From Protea cynaroides (Eukaryota > Streptophyta > Magnoliopsida > Proteales > Proteaceae): a stretch of DNA of 64,000 bases. The DNA lies in contig CM053270.1 of the NCBI GenBank assembly GCA_028583415.1, positions 52,276,173 to 52,340,172 of the forward strand, read 5' to 3'. This document shows, piece after piece, positions 1 through 9,708 of this stretch (within the stretch, counting starts at the first letter, position 1; every line of letters starts with the position of its first letter). Both the position numbers and the translations under genes were made by a program. The notes beneath the pieces were generated by a model, which was given only the letters and a program-made list of their open reading frames with translations, did not search any database and was not told the origin of the DNA.

Positions 1-350
1 AACTTTAATCACACCTGAACTACGATGGTGAACCTGATTTTTGAAATAATTTCGTAATACGTAGGCAATCTGACGGATACAGATTCGGTTCAATGATATC
101 AAACCACTTGGTTTGGTTCGGTTTAACAGATAGAGTCTAGCATAGGAAAGGTATAGGAGACCGATTTCAATCGGGCGGTTTGGGTGCCTAACCCCTTCCC
201 ATAACCGTAACCTGATGCTTACCCAATCTCTTATGGACCAGAAATCCAATCTAAGGGTCATGAGTCAATTGAAGTTTTACCTTAGGGTGAGATTTCACAT
301 TTCTAAGATCCTTGACCTTAATCTTGGTGGCAACTTCCAAAATTTCAATC
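1..350. other. Unassigned fragment, possibly from a Tat/Ogre-type LTR
   Basis: No coding frame is supported here. The stretch around 165-265 (a run beginning GGTTTGGGTGCCTAACCCCT and later CTAAGGGTCATGAGT) resembles a sequence I associate with LTRs of the Tat/Ogre group of plant Ty3 elements. That is recall, not a search result. Recognisable gag sequence of the next element begins near 360, so the truncation point of that element lies around 350. Confidence 0.3.
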
Positions 351-658
351 TTTGTCCTCACAGGAACACTAGACCATTCCACCAATACAGGGCTCAGTCT
401 GTTGTGGTGCCAGCAAGGAATACTACTGCACCACCACCACCACAGGTAGTGGGTCAAAACCCTAATGTCAAATGTTTCAACTGCCAGCAATTGGGCCATT
501 ATGCAAAGACTTGCACTCTACCAAGGAAGCAACTGCTACAGCGAGGAAAGATATTTGCAGTCACTACAGAGGAAGTAGCCGCATCACCTGATGTGGTTAC
601 TGGTACGATTCTATCCCTTACTATTTTGCTTACTGTTTTGTTATGTATGAACATGTAG
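351..658 (+). pseudogene. gag: G1 gag C-terminal remnant with CCHC zinc knuckle
   Basis: Gag is the nucleocapsid/capsid protein that packages element RNA in cytoplasmic particles. Only the C-terminal part survives. It has a Pro-rich linker (TTAPPPPQ) followed by the knuckle CFNCQQLGHYAKTC near 473-514, with all four CX2CX4HX4C ligands present. The same linker and knuckle occur in G5 (reverse strand, around 22600), which fixes the identity. The frame is open to the stop at 656-658. It has no credible start, because upstream sequence from about 350 belongs to something else. Confidence 0.8.
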
Positions 659-690
659 AACTAAGAGATAAGTAAATTCCAAGAACTGTA

Positions 691-2071
691 GATATAGCTG
701 GTGTACCCGCCAGAGTACTCTTCGACTCTGGGGCTACAGACTCCTTTGTTTCTATGTCTTTTGGGAAGATACTGGAGTTACCTGTTAAGCTCTTAACTCC
801 AAGCTTGTTAGTTCACTCTCCGTTGGGAGTAGAAGTGGCATTGAATGAATGCTATGGGCCATGCTTAGTTAGTATTGATGGGTGAAACCTAGAAGCGAAT
901 CTGGTTCAACTCGAGATGGCAGACTTTGACGTCATCTTGGGAATGGATTGGTTAGGCCATCATTCAACTAGCATATTATGTGCCGAACGGAAGCTTGTTT
1001 TTATGGATGATAAGGGGAAGGAGTTTAGCTTTACCAGAACTAAATTACCTAGGAAGCGGAAGCGGATCCTCTCTGCTCTAAAAGTTAAGAGATGCTTAGT
1101 GAAGGGAGGAGTGGGTTACTTAGTATATGTGGTCGACATCGCTACAGAGGTGCCAAAGATGGAAGATCTGGATGTGGTACGAGAGTTTTCAAATGTATTT
1201 CCAGAAGACCTACCCGGACTACCTCCAGACAGGGCTATAGAGTTCGTGATAGACCTCATGCTAGGGTCGGCGCTGGTGTCTAAGGCACCGTACAGGATGG
1301 CCCCTATAGAATTTAAAGAGTTGAAGTCCCAGTTACAAGAACTACTAGATAAGGGTTTCATACGACCAAGCATATCGCCATGGGGAGCACCTGTATTGTT
1401 CGTAAGGAAGAAGGACGGTAGCGTACGACTATGTATCGACTATTGAGAGTTGAACAAGTTAACCATCAAGAATCGATACCTTTTGCCTAGGATCGATGAT
1501 CTGTTCGATCAGTTACAGGGTGCAAAGATTTTCTCGAAGATTGATCTTAGATCGAGGTATCACCAACTGAAGATCAAGGTAGGAAATATTCCAAAGACTG
1601 CCTTCAGGACAAGGTATAGGCATTATGAGTTCCTTGTAATGTCGTTCGGATTGACCAACGCCCCAGCGTCGTTCATGGAACTGATGAATCGAGTGTTTCA
1701 TGACATGTTGGACACTTCAATCATCGTTCATTGACGACATCTTGGTCTACTCAAAGGATAGGGAGACTCATGCAACACACTTGAAAGTAGCCCTACAATC
1801 GTTGAGAAGGGAGTAGCTCTACGCCAAGTTCAAGAAGTGTAAATTTTGGCTGAAGGAAGTGGCCATCTTGGGTCATGTAGTATATACAGACGGTATCAAG
1901 GTAGATCCAAGCAAGATCGCAGCTATAGTAGGATGGGAAGCACCAAAATCAGTTGCAGAAATTCGTAGCTTCCTTGGATTGGCTGGTTATTATAGAAGAT
2001 TCGTGGAAGACTACTCAAGAATCGCCATTCCACTTACCAGACTAACCAAAAAAGGTAAAAAGTTCATATGA
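691..2071 (+). pseudogene. pol: G1 protease and reverse transcriptase, broken
   Basis: The aspartic protease active site DSGAT is at 724-738, followed by an in-frame TGA at 883-885. The RT N-terminal block (LLDKGFIRPSISPWGAPVLF, then KKDGSVRLCIDY) ends at a TGA at 1444-1446 where an Arg codon is expected. RT continues through PRIDDLFDQLQGAKIFSKID and YEFLVMSFGLTNAPASF. An extra base near 1730 shifts the frame just before the catalytic FIDD box, and a TAG follows near 1816. The connection domain (GIKVDPSKIAAIVGW, FLGLAGYYRRFV) runs to about 2071. Bases encoding the two catalytic Asp are present but out of frame. Confidence 0.85.
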
Positions 2072-2790
2072 CGGATGAGTGTGAGAAGTGCTTTTAGACT
2101 CTAAAGTCAAGACTAGTCTCTGCACCTATCTTGACCATCCCAGCACCAGGCTTGCCGTTCACCCTATATACGGATGCCTCAGGGTTGGGTCTTGGATGTG
2201 TGTTGATGCAAGGAGAACAGGTGATTGCCTACCCATCAAGACAGTTGAAAGAGCATGAGAAGAACTATCCTATGCATGACCTGGAGTTAGCAGCGGTCAT
2301 TCACCCAATCAAGACTTGGAGGCATTACCTTTATGGTGAAAAATTTTAGATAAAGTCAGATCATAAGAGTTTGACTTATCTTTTTACTCAGAAGGACCTG
2401 AATATGAGACAGAGGAGATGGCTGGTGCTATTAAAAGATTATGATTGTGACATCCGGTACCATCCGGGTAAGGCAAACGTCGTAGCTGACGCCTTAAGCA
2501 GAAAGTGGGCATTGAAACCTGAGGCAGGACCTAGTACAAATGCTGCACTATGTGCTGCAGCCTCAATCTCAATAGAAAATGAAGAAGAGTGTATATTAGA
2601 GATTGTAGAAGATCCAGTGGAACAGGGCTTGATTCATAAGTTCACATTGATGTTCGCAGCTATGAAGACCTCATCGGATCTAATAGATGAGGTAAAAGTA
2701 GCAATCCTACAGGATCCACACCTCAATACTGTGTATGAAGATTTAGAGAAGAGTAAAAGAAACCCTGACGTTACCTTGGATTCAGACAAG
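2072..2790 (+). pseudogene. pol: G1 RNase H domain, broken
   Basis: RNase H degrades the RNA strand during reverse transcription. Recognisable blocks are FTLYTDASGLGLGCVLMQG (2158-2214, carrying a catalytic Asp), the stretch LKEHEKNYPMHDLELAAVIH, and HPGKANVVADALSRK near 2460-2505. A TAG near 2348 and a frame change near 2070-2130 interrupt it. The domain order after RT matches G5 and G6. Confidence 0.82.
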
Positions 2791-2829
2791 GTACTCAGGT
2801 ATCGTGGACGATTATGCATACTTGAGAGT

Positions 2830-4130
2830 GAGAACTCAAATATCAGAGACAGAATTATGACAAAAGCTCATTATACCCCATATTCGGTACATCCAGGAAG
2901 CACTAAAATATACCATGATTTACGAAGACTATATTGGTGGAGGGGTATGAAAGCGGATGTAGCTCAATTCGTATTTCAATGTCTAAATTGCCAGCAAGTG
3001 AAAGCAGAAAGATAGAGACCCACATGTTTGCTACAACCACTACCGGAGTCAGTATGGAAGTGGGATTGTATCACAATGGATTTCGTCACTGGTCTACCCT
3101 TGATACAAAGGTAAGTGGATGCAAAATGGGTTATAGTCGATTGACTTACCAAGACAACTCGCTTCATCGTTGTCATACCTCAGTATACCATGGACAAGCT
3201 AGCCAAGCTATATGTGGATAATATAGTCAGACTTCACGATGTTCCAGAGAGTATAGTATCTGAGAGAGATTCCCGTTTTACATCAAAATTTTGAGAAGGA
3301 TTACAAAAAGAAATGGGAACCAAGTTAAAGTTTAGTACAATTTTTCATCCCCAGAGAGACTAGTAGTCAGAAAGAACTATTCAAATCTTGGAGGATATGC
3401 TCCGAGCATGTGCCCTATATTTTAAAGGAGCTTGGAATGAGAAGCTACCGCTCATCGAGTTTGCTTATAACAATAGTTGTCAGGCCACGTTCCAGATGGC
3501 TCCATATGAGGCACTCTATGGAAAGAAATGTCGTACACCTCTGTTATGGAAAGTGGTGGGAGAGAGAAGGATTGTAGGACCGAAGTTCGTAGAAGAAACT
3601 TGTCAAGCGATTGATCAAATTAAGGAAAGAGTCAAGACAGCTCAAGTTCAACCAAAGCACTATGCAGATAACCGACGTTGAGATCTGGAGCTTGCAATGG
3701 GTGATAAGGTGTTCCTGAAGATATCACTTGTGCGAGGTTTGAAACGGTTCGGTAAAAAGAGGAAGCTATGCCCCAGATACGTGGGACCATACGAGATATT
3801 GACCAAACGTGATAATGTGGCATATCAATTGGCTCTACCACCATCCATGTCAAGCGTTCATGATGTGTTTCATGTTTCTTTATTGAAGAAGTATGTCAGG
3901 GATCCATCGCACATCTTGACGGTAGACCCACCAGACTTGACAGAGTATTTGACCTTTGAGGTGGTACCTGTGATGCTCACAAGCCGAAAGGTACAACACC
4001 TCCGAAGCAAGGATATCCATTACGTCAAGTGCATTGGAAAAGCCAAGATGTAGAAGAAATCACTTGGGAGGAGGAGAACGCAATGAGAAAGGAGTATCCT
4101 AACCTTTGCGATAAACAAGGTACGTGTAAA
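2830..4130 (+). pseudogene. pol: G1 integrase with chromodomain-like C-terminus, broken
   Basis: The integrase zinc-binding region (HYTPYSVHPGSTKIYHDL with CLNCQQV, about 2865-3000) is followed by a TAG at 3013-3015. The catalytic core around 3060-3380 is full of frame changes and survives best from 3388 (LEDMLRACALYFKGAW, then MAPYEALYGKKCRTPLLW). A TGA near 3679 precedes the C-terminal region (RYVGPYEILTKR, FHVSLLKKYVRDPSHIL). The last part, to about 4125, gives the chromodomain-like motif VEEITWEEENAMRKEYPNLC after one further frameshift. Integrase inserts the cDNA; chromodomains can bias insertion toward heterochromatin. Confidence 0.8.
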
Positions 4131-4152
4131 TTTCAAGGTCGAAATTTCATTT

Positions 4153-4221
4153 AATGGTGGGGGAGTTGTGAGACCTACATGCATATTTCAGGGACGAAAT
4201 TTCTTTTAAGGGTGGGGGAGT
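4153..4221 (+). promoter_or_regulatory. G1 polypurine tract, tandemly doubled
   Basis: The tract primes plus-strand DNA synthesis and must abut the 3' LTR. The proper copy, AAGGGTGGGGGAGT (4208-4221), directly precedes the LTR start TGTAAAACCC. A second copy, ATGGTGGGGGAGTTGTGAGA, lies 57 bases upstream, and each is preceded by a GAAATTTC-type sequence. The same doubling is present on the minus strand next to the 3' LTRs of G5 and G6. Confidence 0.7.
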
Positions 4222-4501
4222 TGTAAAACCCGCACTCCATGAACCCAATCTAAACCTTTAATTCATGTCGTAACAGGTCTTCCAATAATCACCGGGCCAG
4301 ACGGGACGAGCGGATGACAACCTGGTATGAAAACAGCCCTAAAAGTATGATATTTTCATACTGGTCTATGGTACCGGTTGACCGTTATGTCTGCCTGGGC
4401 AGACTGGTTAGATCTGAAAATAGATCTCCGTAAGCCCCGCTTGCCAAATCTCGAGCCTAGGGACTTTGCTAACATAGGAAAACTTCTTAAACTTTATCCT
4501 A

Positions 4502-4512
4502 GTCTATTTAAG
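4502..4512 (+). promoter_or_regulatory. Probable TATA box of the G1 LTR
   Basis: TCTATTTAAGG lies about 280 bases into the LTR, downstream of the first palindromic motif cluster and upstream of a purine-rich leader ending in a donor-like GTAAGT. The same spacing is seen in other LTRs here, e.g. G6, where the reverse strand reads CCTATAAATAC. Confidence 0.5.
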
Positions 4513-5179
4513 GACCCTTAAACCTCCTTAGAACTCTTTGATTGTTTCTCACAAACCCTAGAGAGGAGAAAGAGATCGAAGAAGGAAAAGGAGCAAAGAA
4601 TGGTGGGAGAGGAGCTGCTGTTGGACGAAGAACACCATAGTTGCGAACCAACGGTAAGTGCTTGAACTTCTCTCTAAGTTAAGCATTATAGATGATTAAT
4701 CATGAATTGATCAATACCATGCAAGGCGAGGTATTGATCTAAAACCCTTAAACTGCCATCAAACCCTAATACAGTCGATAAACCCTATATTCGAATTCTA
4801 GGCAATGAATCATAGGAACTAGGACTTGAATGGGACATAAAACAACTCTAACTCATTGCTCAGGCCTAGACTGCATAGGAGAAACCCTAGAACCAATAAT
4901 GGGTGATCGACGGAAGGCGAACACCAAGATTGGTGGTCTTCCGGAGGCATACCGGTCGACCATACCGGTCACACCATATGCGACCGGTAATGCAACTGGT
5001 ACCTCTTGGGGACTGGTCTATGGGGGACCGATCGACCATACCAATCGTGCCTTGCCCCACAGTACTGCGATCGGTACCTGCGACCGGTATGCAATGTGAG
5101 GGTGTTTTCAATACGAGTTGGTTTTAGACCAACGTGAACCCTAAGAAAATTATTCTAATTCAACCCTAACATCGTGTAG

Positions 5180-5239
5180 GACCCTGTGTTAGCAAGTTTG
5201 GATTCGATGACACAGAGCAAGCTAGCAATCAAGCGTCAG
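5180..5239 (+). CDS. Candidate internal exon of an LTR-encoded peptide (G1)
   Basis: The segment is bounded by an acceptor-like TGTAG at 5175-5179 and a donor-like GTAAGGG from 5240. The same boundaries, exactly 60 nt apart, occur in the LTRs of G5 (17827-17886, minus), G6 (24648-24707, minus) and G4 (41192-41251, minus). Read in the phase that joins the conserved downstream exon, G1, the G5 3' LTR and the G6 3' LTR are open, and share a Cys, FG, EQ or KQ, and AS before the junction. G4 has stops in this phase and the G5 5' LTR has an 8-nt deletion. No start codon is evident upstream. Function unknown. Confidence 0.45.
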
Positions 5240-5974
5240 GTAAGGGAATCGGAGCCAAATCCTAATAACTTAATAACAGTAAAACGTTGTTAATAATTAT
5301 GATTATGTGGATTGGTGTTTGTGCATACTTACATGTCATCTTAGCTTTTAGTTATATTATTGTTCATGCATACTCGCTATGCTAGGATGTGATTGTTAGG
5401 CATATGATTATTTTCGTTGGTGTGTGAAATGGGAAGGGCATGGGGTCTTGGATCATTCCTCACACTAGCACCTTTTCGTATCGCTTCTGTCTTAGCATGC
5501 TTGGTGTAGGTAAGGTATCAGGGGGAAGAAGTGGCACTGTAGTCTCCGGCCCAGCCACTAGACTCTAGCCCTATCTCTATGCCGTAGGGAGCTATGCTGG
5601 GATAGGGCCTACTGTGATGACATATAGGATTGGTTAGTTTTGAGCCCAGTTTGTAAGCCCTCGCCAATAGGGGCTTACGTATTGGTATAGGTAGGGCATT
5701 AGGGGAAGTGTTGGCGGTGTGTGATCCGGACACTTTAGCTCTATCTCTATTCCATGGTGGGTGCATGTGGGACAACAGTGGTGTTTGATCCATTGGGCGG
5801 ATTCACACACTCATGTATAGAGGTGCGGTGGCCGCCAATCCTTTCTATAGCACATTACAAACTTAAAACCAGACCATAATGTGAATGTTACTCATGCATG
5901 ATGTGTATTGCATTGTCCGATTATCTTACTGAGCTAAGTTGTGAGCTCACCCTTGTATATATACATGTTTTTAG

Positions 5975-6108
5975 ATGTTGATGCAGGATATACTGTGGAG
6001 GACTATGTAGATGCTCTAGTATATGGAGGTGTTGCAGCTAAAGAAGTGCAAGCAGGGAAGGATGAGCATGACGCTTCATGCGAGTGCCCTTTCTGCGTGT
6101 ACCTCTAG
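5975..6108 (+). CDS. Candidate last exon of an LTR-encoded Cys-rich peptide (G1)
   Basis: It follows an acceptor-like ATGTTTTTAG and ends at TAG 6106-6108. The frame encodes DVDAGYTVEDYVDA, a variable middle, then DEHDASCECPFCVYL and stop. The 134-nt length is identical in the 3' LTRs of G5 (16960-17093) and G6 (23612-23745). Comparing G1 with G6 codon by codon, I count 11 codons differing only silently and about 8 changed, and the stop is TAG in one and TGA in the other. This suggests selection on protein. Initiation, full length and function are unknown; a conserved RNA element is the alternative. Confidence 0.5.
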
Positions 6109-6149
6109 GATGGTTTTAATTTATTTTAGTTGAATTTTATAAATATTTT

Positions 6150-6151
<2 letters not shown>

Positions 6152-6187
<36 letters not shown>
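6152..6187. repeat. Poly-T tract inside the G1 LTR
   Basis: About 36 consecutive T sit where related LTRs carry about 100-150 bases of ordinary AT-rich sequence. LTR homology continues after it, so this is an insertion or replacement, not the LTR end. Confidence 0.8.
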
Positions 6188-6190
<3 letters not shown>

Positions 6191-6310
6191 TTTTTTAATT
6201 TAAAAAAAAATTCCCTTCATTTAATTTAAGACCCCAATGTTCCTTTATATTCGATTATGGTTGAAATGTTTATGATGGACATGGTCTTACTGTGGTGGGG
6301 TTTGGCCTTC

Positions 6311-6355
6311 TTTTTTTTTTTTTTTTTCTTTCTCCCTCTTTTTCCTTAAAATTTT

Positions 6356-6426
<71 letters not shown>
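6311..6426. repeat. Long poly-T tracts at the broken end of the G1 LTR
   Basis: T runs at 6311-6327 and about 6357-6426, separated by a short pyrimidine-rich stretch, follow the last recognisable LTR base. They could be the A tail of a minus-strand retroposed segment (6427 onward) or simple-sequence expansion. Length in the assembly may be unreliable. Confidence 0.75.
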
Positions 6427-6429
<3 letters not shown>

Positions 6430-7284
6430 CCTCTTTTTAATTTTAATTTTTTACCCCATTTTTTTTTGAAGTAAATTTTGATAAACAAATTTACTGTTCA
6501 TCATCTTCAATCTCAAGAATGATGTGAATACTCTGCCTTTCCTTTAAGAATTGATCAATGCAACATGCAATCCACATTCCCTTCACCATAGGGTATAAGA
6601 AACTCACCTGGGCACTTGCAAGATAGTTCCCAAGATTGAACAACCAAGGATAGCAACTATAACTTTAATTTCTTCCTTGGCTTTGTTGCAACTCCTTCAA
6701 GGCTACCCCAAAAATGAATTTCCTCCTTGAGAGCTTCTTTGGAATGATGATCTCCAGCTGAGCACTCCTCCTTGCATTCAAAATTCCAAGTTCTAGCACC
6801 TCAATCCACTCCACAAGCTCCCCAACTATTAAAATCTCACAAAATGAAAGCAAGCTTCCACTCTCTTCTCCACCAACGAATTTCTCAGCTCAAACAAAAG
6901 AACTGAACCGATATCAGTTCCTTCTTTTGTAAACTCTATTTTCCTCTATTTTCTAAAATTCTAAAATTAAATTCATGGTGAAATCCCCCTCTTGCCCTCA
7001 TCAATCACCCAATGCATGAAGGGGCTGCCTATACTTGTAAGGTATCCCTCTAATTCTTCCTTACCTATTTTACCCTTCCAAGATTCCATTATCTTGACAT
7101 GCATGCATTCGTATTTTAAAGGTTTAAGTCACCCTTATATTTCAGCCACCAAAAATGACCTCAAACTAATTCACCTAATTCCTCTTGTGTCCTTCCTTTT
7201 TCCTAAAAGTGAAATCCATCATCCACCAATAGTGAATCACTATTGGGTATCTACTACACTTAATATGTAAATGCCAACAAAGTT
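6427..7284. other. Unclassified sequence between G1 and G2
   Basis: I see no gene. The preceding T tract would fit a minus-strand retroposed insert with its A tail at the low-coordinate end, but I recognise no LINE or SINE body. A perfect 9-bp inverted repeat CCAATAGTG/CACTATTGG lies near 7227-7247. Confidence 0.5.
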
Positions 7285-7685
7285 TGTAAGACCCGCACAC
7301 CACGAACCCGGTCTAACCTTACATTCTCGTGTCGTGGTCGGTCTTCCCATCATAATCGGCTCAAGTGCACAAATTGTATGAAGAAACCACAAGATAAGGT
7401 AAGAAACGAGTAAAATTTAGTTGGTGTAGTTGACTGGTTAAGTTTGTGTGAAAGAAACCAATCAAAAACTAAAAACCAAAAAATTTTGGTTGTGTGGTAG
7501 CAGTTTTGAGGGGTGTGGTCGACCACACGACGTGTGGTTACATATTTTAGACGTGTGGTCGACGGATTCTACTACCCCATGTGCGACCACATGATGCTGA
7601 ACTGACTCCGTGTTTAGGAAACTTTCCTAATTTGAGGGGGGGGCTCTTTCCTAATTGAAGTGGGACTCTATATGGAGGTTTCCCT

Positions 7686-7695
7686 CTATATAAGG
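7686..7695 (+). promoter_or_regulatory. Probable TATA box of the G2 LTR
   Basis: CTATATAAGG lies about 400 bases into the LTR, between the two palindromic clusters and just upstream of a purine-rich leader. This is the same relative layout as in the other LTRs. Confidence 0.5.
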
Positions 7696-8099
7696 GACGT
7701 TCCTTAGTCTCTCTTACTCTTTTAGAACCCAAGTTGAAACTCTAAACCTAAGAGGAAAAGAGAGAGAGGAAGAGAAGGAGAAGAAGGAGATATGGAGAAG
7801 AAGGCTGAGAGAAAGGTTTTACAAGAGAAGTTTCTAGCTCCCTATAACAAGTGAGGTATGAAACTTATCTCTGTAGATATAGATTCTATTGAATAAGGTT
7901 TCTATTGTGGGTTGGGGATGTCAAACCAATATGATCAATGTGATCCTTTGAGTAAATCTCAAGGATGACCATGAGGGATGGATTAGGGATAATGGTTAAT
8001 GAAAAATTGTTAATAATGGCCATATGATAACCATAGGATGATCCCAAGTGATGAGCTAAGGAATCGACTCAAGAATAATTCAGATTAAAGATGAAAACT

Positions 8100-8300
8100 G
8101 ACCAAACATCATGTGGTTGCAGCCTGTGGTCGACCACAGGGTGACCAGAGGGTCGACCATAGATATTCGGGAAGTTTCCAGAAAAGGTGTGGTCGCATGG
8201 TGTGGTCACACAAAATGCGACCACAGGGTCCGACCACACAATGTGTGGTTTCATATATTGCGACCACAGGTTCGACCACACATCTGACCACACGATGACA
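8100..8300. repeat. Palindromic motif cluster in the G2 LTR
   Basis: There are about a dozen copies of half-sites TGTGGTCG and CGACCACA, some joined as the palindrome TGTGGTCGACCACA. They occupy the LTR position equivalent to the CCGGTCG clusters of G1, G5 and G6. The core GGTCGACC is shared between the families while the flanks differ. Confidence 0.75.
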
Positions 8301-9696
8301 GCAAGCATATTTTGAGACTAAACAAGGTTTTTGACTACTGTAATTTGATAAACTTGAACCCTAATTTAAATATATTAATTATTTAGATTTCCAATAGATT
8401 CAAAGTGACTTCCAAAGCTTGGAAGAGGAACAAATATCAATCAAAGGTGAGGGAACAAGACCTAAACTAATTGGATATTAACAAGCTATTTTATTTCATT
8501 GTGTCCAATACCATGAATGATTCTATGATTTCTTGCTTGTAATGTGCATCTCACATGTCATCCAATATTATTGTTATATTTTGCTCATGCATATTTATGT
8601 CTGTCTATTTACAATATGATAAGGATGATGCTAGGGATAGACATGTGATTGTATGTGTGTGGTTAGTGTGCTTGATGCAAGTGGAGCATCAGGGGGAGGA
8701 CATAACATTATGGTTCATCCTGGTTACCAGACTCTAGCTCTATCTCTACTCAAGTCTTGTTCACTGACATCGTCGTATCACCATTACCTTAGCAGAACTA
8801 TTACGTCGTAGGGCATCAGGGGAGGTGGTCTCGGACCGTGTAGTCTCTGACTCTGTCGAGGGGCCTTAGCTCTATCTCTACGGGCATACTGAGGGATGCT
8901 GAGGTGAGGCCTTGGATACACTGGATGACATTTAGGATTGGTTAGTTGTGAGCCCAGTTTGCAAGCCCTCGCCAGCAGGGGCTTACGTGTTGGTATAGGT
9001 AGGGCATCAGGGAAAGTGTTACGCGATGTTTGATCCGGACTTTTTAGCTCTATCTCTATTCATGGTGGATGCATGTGGGACAGCAATGGTGTTTGATCAA
9101 TTGGGCGGATTCACATACTCGTGTATAGAGGTGCGGGGGCCTCCATCCTTTCTATAGCACATTGCAAACTTAAAAACCAGACCAAAGATATGAATTGAAT
9201 GCATGCATATGTTTGTTGCATTGTTTTGTTTTCTCACTGAGCGCAAGTTTGAGAGCTGACCCTCACGTGCGTAATTCTTTTTAGTTTTTGATGTTGCAAG
9301 TATTACGATTGAAGATTATGTCGACACGCCAACATATGAATAGGTGGCGGCTATGGATGACTAAGCTATGGAGGACTATTATGATTCGTTACGTGAGCGT
9401 TTCAACTATGGATGCGCTTAGTGTTTAACTTTGATATTTGGATATTTGTAATATGTATTAAATTATGTTTTGGTTACTTGGAGATAACTAGAATATTAAT
9501 TATTTATCATGATTAGATCGCAGTTCATTATTATAAGACTTCCACTATTTACTTTATTATCTCTGATTAATATGGAATGTGTTTTGGTTTAACATGATTG
9601 GCATAGCCTAGCCTATACGAGATTCTGGTTGAACCGTTGGTTTATTAACAGCTCATCACACCATTCTGGTTAGTCCAGAATTGGGGTGTGACAACT

Positions 9697-9708
9697 TGGT
9701 ATCAGAGC
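9697..9708 (+). promoter_or_regulatory. G2 primer-binding site (initiator Met-tRNA)
   Basis: TGGTATCAGAGC, complementary to the 3' end of plant initiator methionine tRNA, lies three bases after the LTR terminus TGTGACA. It sets the LTR end and the plus orientation. Confidence 0.9.

Larger units (their letters stand above)
351..6297 (+). mobile_element. G1: 5'-truncated Ty3/gypsy chromovirus-type retrotransposon
   Basis: Domains run in plus-strand order: gag zinc knuckle, protease, reverse transcriptase, RNase H, integrase, chromodomain-like tail, polypurine tract, 3' LTR. This pol order is diagnostic of Ty3/gypsy. The tail after integrase (VKVHW..., then ITWEEENAMRKEYPNL) is the degenerate chromodomain of the Tekay/Del-like branch; the branch is my inference. 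The 5' LTR, leader and most of gag are missing. Coding regions carry several stops and frameshifts, so it is dead. The 3' LTR is invaded by T tracts and loses its last ~75 bases. Confidence 0.85.
4222..6297 (+). repeat. G1 3' LTR (motif family P), 3' end lost
   Basis: The LTR starts TGTAAAACCCGCACTCC right after the polypurine tract. It aligns along its length with the LTRs of G5, G6 and G4. In order it contains a first GGTCGACC-type motif cluster (about 4365-4400), a TATA-like TCTATTTAAGG, a splice-donor-like ACG/GTAAGTG at 4653/4654, a second motif cluster (4945-5095), two or three modules containing GCTCTATCTCTAT, and the peptide exons described separately. A T tract at 6152-6187 replaces or interrupts the LTR. 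Homology resumes at about 6216 (CATTTAATTTAAGAC) and ends near 6297, short of the expected TGTGACA terminus. Confidence 0.85.
7285..9693 (+). repeat. G2 5' LTR (motif family Q)
   Basis: It starts TGTAAGACCCGCAC and ends GGGGTGTGACA, 2409 bp, with the primer-binding site three bases beyond. Palindrome clusters built on TGTGGTCGACCACA lie at about 7505-7590 and 8100-8300. TATA-like CTATATAAGG is at 7686-7695. Modules with GCTCTATCTCTA occur near 8748, 8873 and 9048. A decayed copy of the LTR peptide exon (IEDYVDTPTYE) lies around 9290-9420, and a possible internal exon ends at the donor-like AAAG/GTGAGGG near 8446. Confidence 0.85.

Noticed and set aside
4599..4653. Short ATG frame before the donor in the G1 LTR as exon 1 of the LTR peptide
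   Set aside because: The ATG and frame are not conserved in G5, G6 or G4, and its phase does not join the conserved exons; only the donor itself is conserved.
6270..6488. Open frames encoding poly-Lys or poly-Phe
   Set aside because: They are translations of the T tract and have no protein features.
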